From Hominisplanchenecus faecis (GTDB lineage: Bacteria; Bacillota; Clostridia; Lachnospirales; Lachnospiraceae): a DNA stretch of 40,935 bases. The position numbers and the translations under genes are program-made. Positions 7,447 through 16,288 of this stretch are shown piece by piece. The notes beneath the pieces are model-generated. The model was not told the DNA's origin. It saw nothing but the letters and a program-made list of their open reading frames with translations, and ran no database searches. How positions within the stretch are numbered: position 1 is the first letter of the stretch; each line of letters opens with the position of its first letter. The stretch lies in assembly GCF_020687205.1 (NCBI RefSeq), contig NZ_JAJEQE010000026.1, positions 1 through 40,935 on the forward strand, read 5' to 3'.

Positions 7447-8646
7447 ATGGCCGCACTTTTTCTTGCACCCTTTTATCTTGCGGTGTGCTTTTATGTTTTA
7501 AACTGGATGTTAAAATGGATGGCCGTCTGCAATAATATTTTTGCTCTGGCTGCTTTCCGCTATGGATTTTCTGCCCTGTACATTCTGACAGCTACCACTT
7601 TGCTGTCTTCTTTTCTGATCAAAAAGCCGGATGGACTGCATCGGACTTTAAAACACATCAGCAATCTGTGGCTGGGCACATTTCTCTATGCCCTGATCGG
7701 TATCGGCATTGCAGATTTCATCCGCATCCTGCTCTATTTTTCTCCGCTTGCCGATGCTTCTTGGTTTCATTCCAAACTGATGTTTGCAGCCACCGGCTTT
7801 TTTACCGGCGTTCTGATCCTTTTTTTCAGTTTTTATGGATTTTTTCATGCCAAAAAACTCTACACAACAACCTGGAATATCTCCTCTGCCAAAAGCTGCA
7901 GCGGACATGACACTCTGAAGATTGCCCTGATTGCCGATCTGCATCTGGGCTATAACACAGACGAAATTTTTCTGAAACGCCTTGTAAAACGGATCAACAA
8001 ACTGCAGCCGGATCTGATCATCGTGGCAGGGGATACGTTTGACAATGATTTTCATGCGATAAAACATCCTCAAAAATGTGCATCCATTTTATCCGCTCTG
8101 AAAAGCACGTACGGAACTTACTGCTGCTATGGAAATCACGATCTGGACGAGGCGATTCTCGCCGGTTTTACCTTCGGCGGACAGAAAGAAAATGCCGATG
8201 AACGGTTTGAGCAGTTTTTTCACGATGCCGGCATGACTCTGCTGGATGACGAAGTCCGTCTGATCAAGAACCACTTCTATCTAATCGGAAGAAAAGATCC
8301 TGCACGCTGCAAAAAACTGATTTCCGAAAAAGAACGCTTAACTCCGAATCAGCTTACACAACATCTGGACAAGTCCAAACCGATCCTGATCATCGACCAT
8401 CAGCCAAAAGAACTTTCGCTTCTTGCGGATGCCGGTGCTGATCTGATCCTTGGCGGTCATACGCACAACGGGCAGCTTTTCCCCGGCAATCTGCTCCTGC
8501 CGCTGATGTGGGAGAATCCTTACGGTCTTCTGAAAAAAGGAAATGCCTACAGTGTTGTTACCTCAGGTGCCGGTGTATGGGGACCGAATATGCGTCTTGG
8601 AACAAAAAGTGAAATCTGTCTTGTAAAAATGCAGTTCCATTCTTGA
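7447..8646 (+). CDS. Membrane-anchored calcineurin-like metallophosphoesterase
   Basis: The 399-residue protein has about four hydrophobic segments in the first ~140 residues (around 1-25, 32-58, 76-100 and 115-140). A metallophosphoesterase domain follows with all metal-binding motifs: ADLHLG (D164, H166), GDTFDN (D196), YGNHDLD (N230, H231) and GGHTHNGQ (H338, H340). This is the YkuE/YaeI-like arrangement of N-terminal membrane helices plus a phosphoesterase. Some relatives act on lipid or nucleotide phosphates; the substrate here cannot be told. The start has a strong AAAGGAG site. It has its own promoter region divergent from sigK and ends at a strong hairpin, so it is probably monocistronic. 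Confidence 0.9.
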   Translation: MAALFLAPFYLAVCFYVLNWMLKWMAVCNNIFALAAFRYGFSALYILTATTLLSSFLIKKPDGLHRTLKHISNLWLGTFLYALIGIGIADFIRILLYFSPLADASWFHSKLMFAATGFFTGVLILFFSFYGFFHAKKLYTTTWNISSAKSCSGHDTLKIALIADLHLGYNTDEIFLKRLVKRINKLQPDLIIVAGDTFDNDFHAIKHPQKCASILSALKSTYGTYCCYGNHDLDEAILAGFTFGGQKENADERFEQFFHDAGMTLLDDEVRLIKNHFYLIGRKDPARCKKLISEKERLTPNQLTQHLDKSKPILIIDHQPKELSLLADAGADLILGGHTHNGQLFPGNLLLPLMWENPYGLLKKGNAYSVVTSGAGVWGPNMRLGTKSEICLVKMQFHS

Positions 8647-8681
8647 ACAGTTCTTCTTTAAGACAAATTTTCACCGATTTT

Positions 8682-8728
8682 ATATGGTAATTGTGAAATC
8701 TTTTCACAGTTGCCATATTTTTTATTTT
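8682..8728 (+). terminator. Terminator after the metallophosphoesterase gene
   Basis: Bases 8682-8698 pair with 8702-8718 over 17 positions, two of them G-U in RNA, around a very short loop. A TTTTTTATTTT tail follows. It separates this gene from the beta-galactosidase. Confidence 0.85.
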
Positions 8729-8752
8729 AGGTATGGTCATTTTTACCTGTTA

Positions 8753-8770
8753 GTGTTAAAATTGTAACAC
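8753..8770. promoter_or_regulatory. Inverted repeat over a possible beta-galactosidase promoter
   Basis: GTGTTA (8753-8758) and TAACAC (8765-8770) form a perfect 6-base inverted repeat with a 6-base spacer. A possible extended -10, TGTTAAAAT at 8754-8762, lies within it, so a repressor bound here would block initiation. No regulator gene is adjacent. Confidence 0.35.
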
Positions 8771-8896
8771 ACGTTTGTACATCAGAAACAAATTTGCCCT
8801 TTTCAAGTCGAACGCATATGAGTTCTGGCATATTTGCACTCTGTATGCTACAACGTCTGCAACCAAAGATTCTATATTCATTCAAAGGAGAGTTCT

Positions 8897-11800
8897 ATGA
8901 AAAAGAGAATGAAACAATTGATGGCCGTTATGCTGTCAGTTGCCCTGTGCGTTCCGGCAATCCCGGGTGCATATGGATACGCTGCCACTTCCGGCACGAC
9001 CTTCACACAGGAAGAGGAAATTGCCCTTTCCGGACTTGGTTCCGAAAGAAGTACCCTTTTTAATGATGGATGGAAATTTTCCCTTTCTGATCCTTCCGGT
9101 GCAGAAAGCACCTCTTTCAATGACGGTTCCTGGGATGCCGTAACCCTTCCGCACGATTTCAGCATCAGCCAGAATTTCACAACATCCGGCGAAGCAGAAA
9201 GCGGATTCTTACCGGGCGGAACCGGATGGTACCGTAAAAGCTTTACCGTACCTTCAGGATGTGACGGAAAGTCTGTTATCCTGAGTTTTGACGGCGTTTA
9301 TCAGAATGCCTATGTCTATGTCAACGGCAAACAGGTTGGTGAAAACCACTACGGATACACCTCTTTTGCTTTTGATATCAGCAAATATCTGGTATGCGAC
9401 GGTCTCACAGACAACGTGATCGCTGTCAAAGTTGTCAACAAACTTCCTTCCAGCCGCTGGTATTCCGGAAGCGGTATCTACCGTGATGTAAAACTGATCG
9501 TTGCCGATCAAATCCATGTAAGCCAGAACGGCACACAGATCACAACCCCGGATATCGAAAATGGTGTCGGAACTGTTTCTGCAAAAGTAAAGGTTGCAAA
9601 CAGTGGAACCTCTTCTGCAAACATCACTGTCCGCAATACCGTTTACGACAAAAAAGACCAGAAAGTTTCAGAGTCTGCCGAAACTACTCTGACGGTTGAA
9701 GCCGGTTCTTCTGCGGAAGCTTCTACAAACAACGTTGTCACCAATCCGTCCCTCTGGTCTTTGGATGATCCGACGCAGTACTATGTACGCACAGAGATCC
9801 TTTCCGGCGGCAATGTGATCGATACTTATGATACCGCATTTGGCTTCCGCTGGTATAAATTTACAAAAAATACAGGATTTTCTTTAAATGGTAAAAATGT
9901 AAAACTGAACGGTGTGTGCATGCATCACGATCAGGGAGCTCTCGGCTCTGCTGCCTACTACGATGCCATGTATCGCCAGCTTTCCATTCTGAAAGATATG
10001 GGCGTGAACCTGATCCGTGCTACACACAATCCGTATGACGAAGATTTCATCGATATCTGCGATGAACTTGGTATCCTTGTGATCGAAGAAGCTTTTGACG
10101 GATGGGAACTTGCAAAGAACGGAAACAGCAACGATTTCTCCGTTTACTTTAACAAGACTCTGACCGGTGACAATGAGATCCTGGACGGTGACACTTCCAT
10201 GACCTGGGCAGAATTTGCCATCAAATCCATGGTAAAACGTGACCGCAACGATCCTTCTGTGATCCTCTGGTCTCTTGGCAATGAGATTGACGAGGGATGT
10301 TCCGGAAGTACTGCAAACTATCCGACCATCGCCGAGAACCTGATCAATTGGATCAAAGAAGTAGATACGCAGCATCCGGCGACTCTCGGAAGCAACCGCA
10401 AAACAACGATCGGAAATATTGCCGGTGCCATGGCTAAAGTTGTTGCAAGCGGCGGTATTGCCGGTTACAATTACGCAAGCAGCAGCGATCTTGACCGTCT
10501 TGCAGACTATAACGGCGGCGTGATCCTGGCAAGTGAGACTTCTTCAGCTACCAACAGCCGCGGTATTTATGTTTCTACCGCAAACAACCAGAACGTAGAC
10601 GGCAAACTCCATCTGACATCTTATGATACTTCCAAAGTAGGCTGGGGTAAAACAGCCCATGACTCTATCTGGGATACCGTAACGAAAGATAAAGTTGCCG
10701 GCGAATGTGTATGGACCGGTTTTGACTACATCGGTGAACCGACTCCTTGGAACGGTACCGGCACTGGTTCCGTATCCGGCGGCAATCCTTATCCGAACAG
10801 CAGCTACTTCGGCATCGTTGAAACAACCGGTTTCCCAAAAGATACTTACTATCTGTATCGAAGCCAGTGGAAACAGGATGACACGACCCTTCATCTTGTA
10901 ACTGCATGGGACAGCGACAATATGATCAACAAGAACGGCAAAACTCCGGTATGGGTTTACTCCAATGCTGCAAAAGTGGAACTTTACCGCAATGGCAAAA
11001 AAGTCGGTACTGCAACACGTAAAGTCAACACAACCGCAGCAGGTCATAAATATTATACCTACACAACACAGTCCGATGACAGCAGCGTATGTACAACTGG
11101 GTCCGGAACAAATTCCACATCTTTGTACAGTGTATTCAACGTAGCTTACGAAAAGGGAACGATCTCTGCAAAAGCTTACGATGAATCTGGCAAAGAGATC
11201 ACAGAGGTGAACGGAACTTCTTCTGTCAGCACACCGGACGCACCGGCAAAGCTTGCTGTAAGCAAAGATAAAGAAACCATCACCGCTGATGGAAGCAGTC
11301 TTTCTTACATCACAGTAGATGTCACCGATGCAAACGGAAATCTGGACACAACTGCAACAAACAACATCCGCTTCACTCTGACCGGCGACGGTGAGATCGT
11401 TGGTGTTGACAACGGTGACCAGGCAACAGTAAGCAAATATCAGCAGGCTTCTGTCCTCACTGGCACAACTTCCGCAAACATCAATGCCTATGCCGGAAAA
11501 GCTCTGGTGATCGTACGTTCTACAAACAAAGCCGGAAACTTTACCGTAAAAGCAGAATCCGACAGTCTGACCGGCGGTGAAGCTACCGTAACAACCGTCA
11601 GTGCTTCGGATGGCAGCAACACTTCCATGACAAGCTACCGTATGACAAAACATCTGTATGCACCGGTCGGATCTTCTGACATTGAGCTTCCTGCAAGTGT
11701 GACTGCTTCTTATGCAGACGGAACAACAAAAACCTGCAAGATCACATGGGGCACCTATGACAAAGCATCTTTGAAAACAGCAGGTTCTTTCCGTATTGAA

Positions 11801-13459
11801 GGTTCCTTCACAGACGGAACAGAAACCGTAGATGTTTACATAACCGCACATATTTACGGCAAGATCAAAGTTGCAGAAAATTATTCCTGCATCACAAAAC
11901 CAAATACCATTCCGGAACTTCCAAAAACTGCCATGACTTACTACGCAGACGGAACTGCTTTTGAAGCACGCGAGATTACCTGGGATATGAACGGTGTCAC
12001 CGCAGATACTTTCAAAAATATTGGTGATATTGTAACCATCAACGGCAAGGTTTCTGCTTTTGGTGAGACCTACCCGATCACTGCAAGCGTACGTGTTGCA
12101 GAACCGGAGGTTGACAAATACGATAACGTGGCAACTGCTGCCCTGCATCTGACTGACAACGGACCATACAATGATACACTGAGAGCCATCATTGACGGAA
12201 ATCGTTCTGACAATGGTTACAGCGACTCCCGCTGGAGTACCTGGGGCAAGCGAAACGATTCCACACACGGCGATGCTGTGATCACCATGGACTGGGCAAC
12301 TGCGGTTGCTACCAACCAGATCAACCTGTTCTATTTCTATCAGCCAGCCACCGATTCTCTCTCTACACTGCCGACAAAGGTAAAATTTGAATATACACTG
12401 AGCAGTGGTTATGAAAACGGCGAAATTGTTTCCAATGACTGGAAAGAAATCACACCGGTCGGTGAACCGGAAGAGATCAATGATTCTTCTCTGCATCAGT
12501 GGACCAAAGGTCTGAGCTACAAATTTGCAGAAACGATCAACCCGATCGCAATCCGCATCACCTTCAGCTATACCGGTTACATCGGTCTGAATGAATGTGA
12601 GGTGATGAGTCCTAGCACTTCCTACTATGCAAAGACAAGTGCAGATTTAAGTGCAATCAAGATTGGCAATACCGAACTTACTCCGGGAACCGATAACAGC
12701 TTCGAGATCGAAGAAACTTCCTTTGACGGACTGAGCTTCACCAATCCGGAAAATGCTTCCGTCACCGTTATCCCGGTAAGCAACCGCGAAATCAAAATTG
12801 TTTCCGTAGCTGAAGACGGAAAGAGTCGCAGAACTTATTCTGTTGTTCTGAAAAATGTACCGCTGATCCCGGAGGAAACGGAAACTCCGGACTCTCCGAA
12901 AGAAACCGAAACTCCGAATACAAAAGAAACAGAGACTCCAAACACCAAACCGGACACACCTTCTACGGACAAACCGCAGACACCTTCCACTCCAGCTCTC
13001 AAAAAAGGTGACACCTTTAAGGTTAAAAACATCCAGTACAAAGTCCTGAATGTTTCCAAAAAGACGGTAGCCGTTGTCAAGGGAACAGACAGAAAACCGG
13101 GTAAAGTAACAAAAGTAACGATTCCAAACACTGTAAAAGATGCTGCAGGCAAAACCACCTTTACGGTAACTCAGATCCAGGCAAATGCATTTAAAAACTA
13201 CAAAAATTTGAAATCTGTCATTATCGGAAAGAATGTTACGTCCATTGGCAAAAACAGCTTCTACGGATGCCAGAAACTTAAAAAAGTAACTTTCAAGGGA
13301 ACTTCTGTAAAAACGATTAAATCCAAAGCCTTCAAAAAGACGGCTTCCAAAGTGACCGTAAGTGTTCCAAAGAGCATCCGGAACAATAAGAAAAAAGCGG
13401 CTGCTTTCCAGAAGAAGCTGACCAAGAGTGGCATGAGCAAAAAACTGAAGCTGAAATAA
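8897..13459 (+). CDS. Secreted multimodular GH2 beta-galactosidase with LRR surface tail
   Basis: Extracellular enzyme predicted to release galactose from host or dietary glycans. The ATG at 8897 follows AAAGGAG and opens a signal peptide (MKKRMKQLMAVMLSVALCVP, cleavage near 28-30) in a 1520-residue protein. GH2 sugar-binding domain about 50-200, Ig-like sandwich 205-315 and TIM barrel 320-650 follow. The acid/base is E463 in WSLGNEIDEG and the likely nucleophile E547 in VILASETSS. Then come a DUF4982-like region (670-775), an Ig-like GH2 C-terminal domain (780-890), two Big_4-like domains (908-990, 993-1070), a discoidin-like region (1073-1238), a Pro/Thr/Glu linker (1325-1366) and a lysine-rich BspA-type LRR segment (1370-1520). 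There is no LPxTG-type tail. Exact linkage specificity is unknown. Confidence 0.92.
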   Translation: MKKRMKQLMAVMLSVALCVPAIPGAYGYAATSGTTFTQEEEIALSGLGSERSTLFNDGWKFSLSDPSGAESTSFNDGSWDAVTLPHDFSISQNFTTSGEAESGFLPGGTGWYRKSFTVPSGCDGKSVILSFDGVYQNAYVYVNGKQVGENHYGYTSFAFDISKYLVCDGLTDNVIAVKVVNKLPSSRWYSGSGIYRDVKLIVADQIHVSQNGTQITTPDIENGVGTVSAKVKVANSGTSSANITVRNTVYDKKDQKVSESAETTLTVEAGSSAEASTNNVVTNPSLWSLDDPTQYYVRTEILSGGNVIDTYDTAFGFRWYKFTKNTGFSLNGKNVKLNGVCMHHDQGALGSAAYYDAMYRQLSILKDMGVNLIRATHNPYDEDFIDICDELGILVIEEAFDGWELAKNGNSNDFSVYFNKTLTGDNEILDGDTSMTWAEFAIKSMVKRDRNDPSVILWSLGNEIDEGCSGSTANYPTIAENLINWIKEVDTQHPATLGSNRKTTIGNIAGAMAKVVASGGIAGYNYASSSDLDRLADYNGGVILASETSSATNSRGIYVSTANNQNVDGKLHLTSYDTSKVGWGKTAHDSIWDTVTKDKVAGECVWTGFDYIGEPTPWNGTGTGSVSGGNPYPNSSYFGIVETTGFPKDTYYLYRSQWKQDDTTLHLVTAWDSDNMINKNGKTPVWVYSNAAKVELYRNGKKVGTATRKVNTTAAGHKYYTYTTQSDDSSVCTTGSGTNSTSLYSVFNVAYEKGTISAKAYDESGKEITEVNGTSSVSTPDAPAKLAVSKDKETITADGSSLSYITVDVTDANGNLDTTATNNIRFTLTGDGEIVGVDNGDQATVSKYQQASVLTGTTSANINAYAGKALVIVRSTNKAGNFTVKAESDSLTGGEATVTTVSASDGSNTSMTSYRMTKHLYAPVGSSDIELPASVTASYADGTTKTCKITWGTYDKASLKTAGSFRIEGSFTDGTETVDVYITAHIYGKIKVAENYSCITKPNTIPELPKTAMTYYADGTAFEAREITWDMNGVTADTFKNIGDIVTINGKVSAFGETYPITASVRVAEPEVDKYDNVATAALHLTDNGPYNDTLRAIIDGNRSDNGYSDSRWSTWGKRNDSTHGDAVITMDWATAVATNQINLFYFYQPATDSLSTLPTKVKFEYTLSSGYENGEIVSNDWKEITPVGEPEEINDSSLHQWTKGLSYKFAETINPIAIRITFSYTGYIGLNECEVMSPSTSYYAKTSADLSAIKIGNTELTPGTDNSFEIEETSFDGLSFTNPENASVTVIPVSNREIKIVSVAEDGKSRRTYSVVLKNVPLIPEETETPDSPKETETPNTKETETPNTKPDTPSTDKPQTPSTPALKKGDTFKVKNIQYKVLNVSKKTVAVVKGTDRKPGKVTKVTIPNTVKDAAGKTTFTVTQIQANAFKNYKNLKSVIIGKNVTSIGKNSFYGCQKLKKVTFKGTSVKTIKSKAFKKTASKVTVSVPKSIRNNKKKAAAFQKKLTKSGMSKKLKLK
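12869..12994 (+). repeat. Pro/Thr/Glu linker repeats in the beta-galactosidase
   Basis: The reading frame encodes repeats of the type KETETPNT and DTPST/QTPST, about 42 residues in all. This is a flexible spacer between the binding modules and the LRR tail. The repeated codons could vary in copy number between strains. Confidence 0.8.
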
Positions 13460-13482
13460 GAAAGTTTGATCATCATACAGCA

Positions 13483-13518
13483 AAAAAGATGCGAGTCCAT
13501 TGCGGATTCGCATCTTTT
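13483..13518. terminator. Bidirectional terminator between beta-galactosidase and trhP
   Basis: AAAGATGCGAGTCC pairs with GGATTCGCATCTTT (one G-T position) around a short loop. A-runs and T-runs flank it, so it can stop transcripts of the two convergent genes on both strands. Confidence 0.85.
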
Positions 13519-13581
13519 CGTTTATAAAGGACTATTTTCTTTCATTTAATTGTTTTCTCATCTAAAGCTTTTTGGGTCATC

Positions 13582-14808
13582 TTACTCTTTTCTTCTTAAA
13601 ATATCATATGCTTCTGCCCTGCCGCCTTCCAGCTCTATATGCAGGATCTGTTTGGAATGCGGTGCACTTTCCTGTTCTTCACCGTCCTCATTGAGGATCC
13701 TCTTTACTGTAACCTCTACATTCTGACCGTCCGGTTTCATGATCTCAATCTGTTCACCGACACTGAATTTATTTCTCTGCTCAATGCGACAGCGACCTTC
13801 TGCATCGACTTCCCCGACGATACCAAGATAGGTATATTCTTTCACGTAAGTATTGTTATCGTATATCTGCGTGTTCTCATCCGGTCTTCCATAAAAGAAA
13901 CCGGTCGTGAACTGACGGTAGGTACAGCTTGCAATCTGTGTGCGGTACCACGGCATATGCTCTTCATAAAGTTTTGGATCTTCCAGATAATCATCGACCG
14001 CTTTGCGGTACGTTCTTGCAACCGTTGCCACATAGAGGGCCGTTTTCATTCTGCCTTCGATCTTAAAGCTGTCAATCCCCGCATCAAGCAGATCCGGGAT
14101 ATGTTCGATCATGCAAAGATCCTTGGAATTAAAAATATAGGTGCCTCTTTCATTTTCATAAACCGGAAGATACTCACCCGGTCGTTTCTCTTCCACAACT
14201 GCATATTTCCAGCGACACGGATGCGTACAGGCTCCCTGGTTGGCATCTCTGCCTGTAAAATAACTGCTGAGCAGACATCTTCCGGAATAAGAAATGCACA
14301 TAGCTCCATGCACAAAGGTCTCAATCTCCAGACCCTCCGGAATGTTTGCACGGATCTCTTTGATTTCCTGCATGGAAAGCTCCCTTGCAGAAACCACTCG
14401 CTTCGCTCCCAGTGTATGCCAGAAATGATAGGTAGCATAGTTTGTGTTATTCGCCTGGGTACTGATATGGCGTTCGATTTCCGGACAGATACGTTTTGCG
14501 ATCTCAAACACCCCCGGATCGGCAATGATCAGTGCGTCCGGTTTCACTTCTTTTAATTCTCTGAAATATTCCTCAACGCCCTCCAGATCCCGGTTGTGTG
14601 CCAGGATATTGGCTGTCACGTAAACTTTCACGCCATGCTCATGGGCAAAGGCAATGCCCTCTTTCATATCTTCCATCGAAAAATTCTTGGCTTTTGCACG
14701 CAGTCCAAATGCTTCGCCTCCAATGTAAACGGCATCCGCTCCAAAGATGACCGCCGTCTTTAATACTTCCAGGCTACTTGCCGGCACCAGCAATTCCGGT
14801 TTCCTCAT
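13582..14808 (-). CDS. trhP: Peptidase U32-family tRNA hydroxylation protein (TrhP-like)
   Basis: U32 family proteins of this type hydroxylate uridine-34 of certain tRNAs to 5-hydroxyuridine using prephenate-derived chemistry, in spite of the peptidase name. The start is the ATG at 14808, with GGGAGG 7 bases upstream, giving 408 residues. The U32 signature ETFVHGAMCISYSGRCLLS is at about 163-181. Cys171, Cys178, Cys194 and Cys198 fit the iron-sulfur site. The C-terminal ~80 residues form the extra beta domain of longer members. It lies 19 bases downstream of trmR, whose product methylates the same hydroxyl in Bacillus. Bacillus has two adjacent U32 genes here; this window has one. Confidence 0.85.
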   Translation of the reverse strand: MRKPELLVPASSLEVLKTAVIFGADAVYIGGEAFGLRAKAKNFSMEDMKEGIAFAHEHGVKVYVTANILAHNRDLEGVEEYFRELKEVKPDALIIADPGVFEIAKRICPEIERHISTQANNTNYATYHFWHTLGAKRVVSARELSMQEIKEIRANIPEGLEIETFVHGAMCISYSGRCLLSSYFTGRDANQGACTHPCRWKYAVVEEKRPGEYLPVYENERGTYIFNSKDLCMIEHIPDLLDAGIDSFKIEGRMKTALYVATVARTYRKAVDDYLEDPKLYEEHMPWYRTQIASCTYRQFTTGFFYGRPDENTQIYDNNTYVKEYTYLGIVGEVDAEGRCRIEQRNKFSVGEQIEIMKPDGQNVEVTVKRILNEDGEEQESAPHSKQILHIELEGGRAEAYDILRRKE

Positions 14809-14827
14809 CGTTCTTCCTCCCATTTAT

Positions 14828-15475
14828 CTATTCCTTTATTTTCACGCTGAGTGTTGCTCCATCCCCGATCGGCACAATGCTGGTCATCAGATGCTCATTA
14901 TGTTTCAGTTCATAGAGATACTCCCGCATCCGTTTGTATATTGTCCTGTTTCTTCGCTCTACTGCATAATGGGACTCGATAATGTCACCATCCTGCAGCA
15001 CATTATCCGAGATCAGGATGCCGCCGACTTTCAGCAGACGCATCACATCCGGCAGAAAATGAATATACTGCCCTTTTGCAGCGTCCATAAAGATAAAATC
15101 ATAAGAACCCTCAAGTTCTGCAAGAATCTCTGTGGCATCCCCTTCCAGAAAACGGATCTGTGACTCCTTCCCGGCTTTTCTGAAATTTTCTTTTGCGATC
15201 GGAATGCGTTTTTCATACTTTTCAATTGTTGTGATTTTGGCTTCTTTTGGTGCATATTCACAGAACAGCAGTGTGGAAAATCCAACTGCTGTCCCTACTT
15301 CCAATATATTGACCGGACGCTGCATCTGCAGCAGCACCTTGAGAAAGCTCTGCATTTCTCTTCGTATGATCGGCACATGATCTTCCAGTGCTTTTACCTC
15401 AAGCTCCGTCAGGAGGGGGGTATTTCCCGTATCCAGGGAGTTGATAAAAGCTGTCATTCTTTCATCTACTATCAT
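14828..15475 (-). CDS. trmR: SAM-dependent O-methyltransferase, TrmR-like (tRNA 5-hydroxyuridine)
   Basis: Predicted to convert 5-hydroxyuridine-34 in tRNA to 5-methoxyuridine. The class I methyltransferase fold is visible in NILEVGTAVGFSTLLFCEYA (SAM-binding motif I), ITTIEKYEKR, and FIFMDAAKGQYIHFLP with the metal-binding Asp of the O-methyltransferase 3 family. LISDNVLQDG follows. The ATG at 15475 is chosen because GGAG overlaps the upstream stop codon 8 bases before it; the protein is then 215 residues. Only 4 bases separate it from the MltG-like gene. The trmR-trhP pair matches the Bacillus yrrM-yrrN-yrrO arrangement, which supports the specific function over a generic catechol O-methyltransferase label. 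Confidence 0.85.
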   Translation of the reverse strand: MIVDERMTAFINSLDTGNTPLLTELEVKALEDHVPIIRREMQSFLKVLLQMQRPVNILEVGTAVGFSTLLFCEYAPKEAKITTIEKYEKRIPIAKENFRKAGKESQIRFLEGDATEILAELEGSYDFIFMDAAKGQYIHFLPDVMRLLKVGGILISDNVLQDGDIIESHYAVERRNRTIYKRMREYLYELKHNEHLMTSIVPIGDGATLSVKIKE

Positions 15476-15479
15476 ATCG

Positions 15480-15866
15480 TTACTCCGTCTCAGTCTCTTT
15501 TTCATCCGCCCGGCTCAGTACTCTCAGCATCTCTTTTGCTGTCTGTGAGGTGTTCAGTACATAGCTTCCGGGCTCAATTTCTCCTTTATATTCAGAAAGC
15601 AGATATTGAATGCGAAAAACATTCTTATCTTTGATCAGTTTCTTCTCTTCCAGAAGCTTTGCGATTTCACCAAAGGACATATCTTTGGTGATCGTAACTG
15701 CTACCTTTTTTCCGGGAGCCTCACTCATCGCTTCCTGTGCAAATATCTGATATCCGAATGTGTAGGCCCGTCTGCCGGTAAAAATCAGAACAAGCACAAG
15801 AACCGCCAGCAATACGATTTTCACGGCAATGCCGACTGCAATTGATTTTGCACTGTTCTCTTTCAT
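15480..15866 (-). CDS. Short MltG-like membrane protein lacking the catalytic domain
   Basis: The 128-residue protein has a short cytoplasmic N-terminus, one membrane helix (about 10-30), then an extracytoplasmic segment. The stretch VAVTITKDMSFGEIAKLLEE, followed by KKLIKDKNVFRIQYLLSEYKGEIEPGSYVL, resembles the LysM-like subdomain of the lytic transglycosylase MltG. Full MltG has about 340 residues and a YceG catalytic domain with an essential glutamate; none of that is here. The gene occupies the mltG position between the ruvX/yrzB genes and trmR. It starts at ATG 15866 behind GGAGAGGG, and its acidic tail ends cleanly 4 bases before trmR. It is an intact short gene rather than a frameshifted one. 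Confidence 0.75.
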   Translation of the reverse strand: MKENSAKSIAVGIAVKIVLLAVLVLVLIFTGRRAYTFGYQIFAQEAMSEAPGKKVAVTITKDMSFGEIAKLLEEKKLIKDKNVFRIQYLLSEYKGEIEPGSYVLNTSQTAKEMLRVLSRADEKETETE

Positions 15867-15913
15867 GCACCCTCTCCTGTCTTACCAGTACATTAATCCT
15901 GCAAGGAACAGTA

Positions 15914-16273
15914 CTAGTCCGTTTCTATGATATCTGCAAAATTTTCAATTTCCATATCCACAGATGTCAGTATCTCATCCGCACATCTCTGAATGATCCT
16001 GCATATCTGAAGCTCCGCTGCCAGATACTCCTGTATAACCGGATTCTTCCGCATATCTTCGTATTCCCGCTCCAGATTCTGCACATCATCAAACAGATCG
16101 TAAGCATTGCTTCCATTCTGAAGCAGATAATTCTTTTTGCGGAACTCATCCAGCCTCTGTCGAAGCTGCGGCTCTTCGGATACTTTTCTGCTCACTTCCC
16201 GAAACGCTTTGTACGCTTCGCTTCCGCGAAGTGCAGCCGAAAGCTGCACCGTATATTCCTTTATTTCATCCAT
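15914..16273 (-). CDS. YlbF/YmcA-family regulator
   Basis: This is an all-helical 119-residue protein of the Com_YlbF family. The segments SEAYKAFREVSRKVSEEPQL and RLDEFRKKNYLLQ, with VIQEYLAAELQICRIIQRC near the C-terminus, match the family pattern. In Bacillus, YlbF and YmcA form a complex with YaaT that carries Fe-S clusters and adjusts RNase Y-dependent mRNA maturation and development. Whether this protein does the same is inferred. The gene lies 15 bases downstream of RNase J, so the two are co-transcribed. The ribosome site is weak (GGGG 10 bases upstream), suggesting translational coupling with rnjA. Confidence 0.8.
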   Translation of the reverse strand: MDEIKEYTVQLSAALRGSEAYKAFREVSRKVSEEPQLRQRLDEFRKKNYLLQNGSNAYDLFDDVQNLEREYEDMRKNPVIQEYLAAELQICRIIQRCADEILTSVDMEIENFADIIETD

Positions 16274-16288
16274 TTTCTATCAGCCCCA

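Noticed and set aside
10544-12496. 650-residue open frame antisense to the beta-galactosidase
   Set aside because: Cys/Ser/Val-rich sequence with no family resemblance, entirely within a clear GH2 gene; it is the usual shadow frame created by codon bias on the coding strand.
12647-13513. 288-residue antisense frame over the end of the beta-galactosidase
   Set aside because: Phe/Arg-rich low-complexity shadow of the LRR and linker codons, with no start context.
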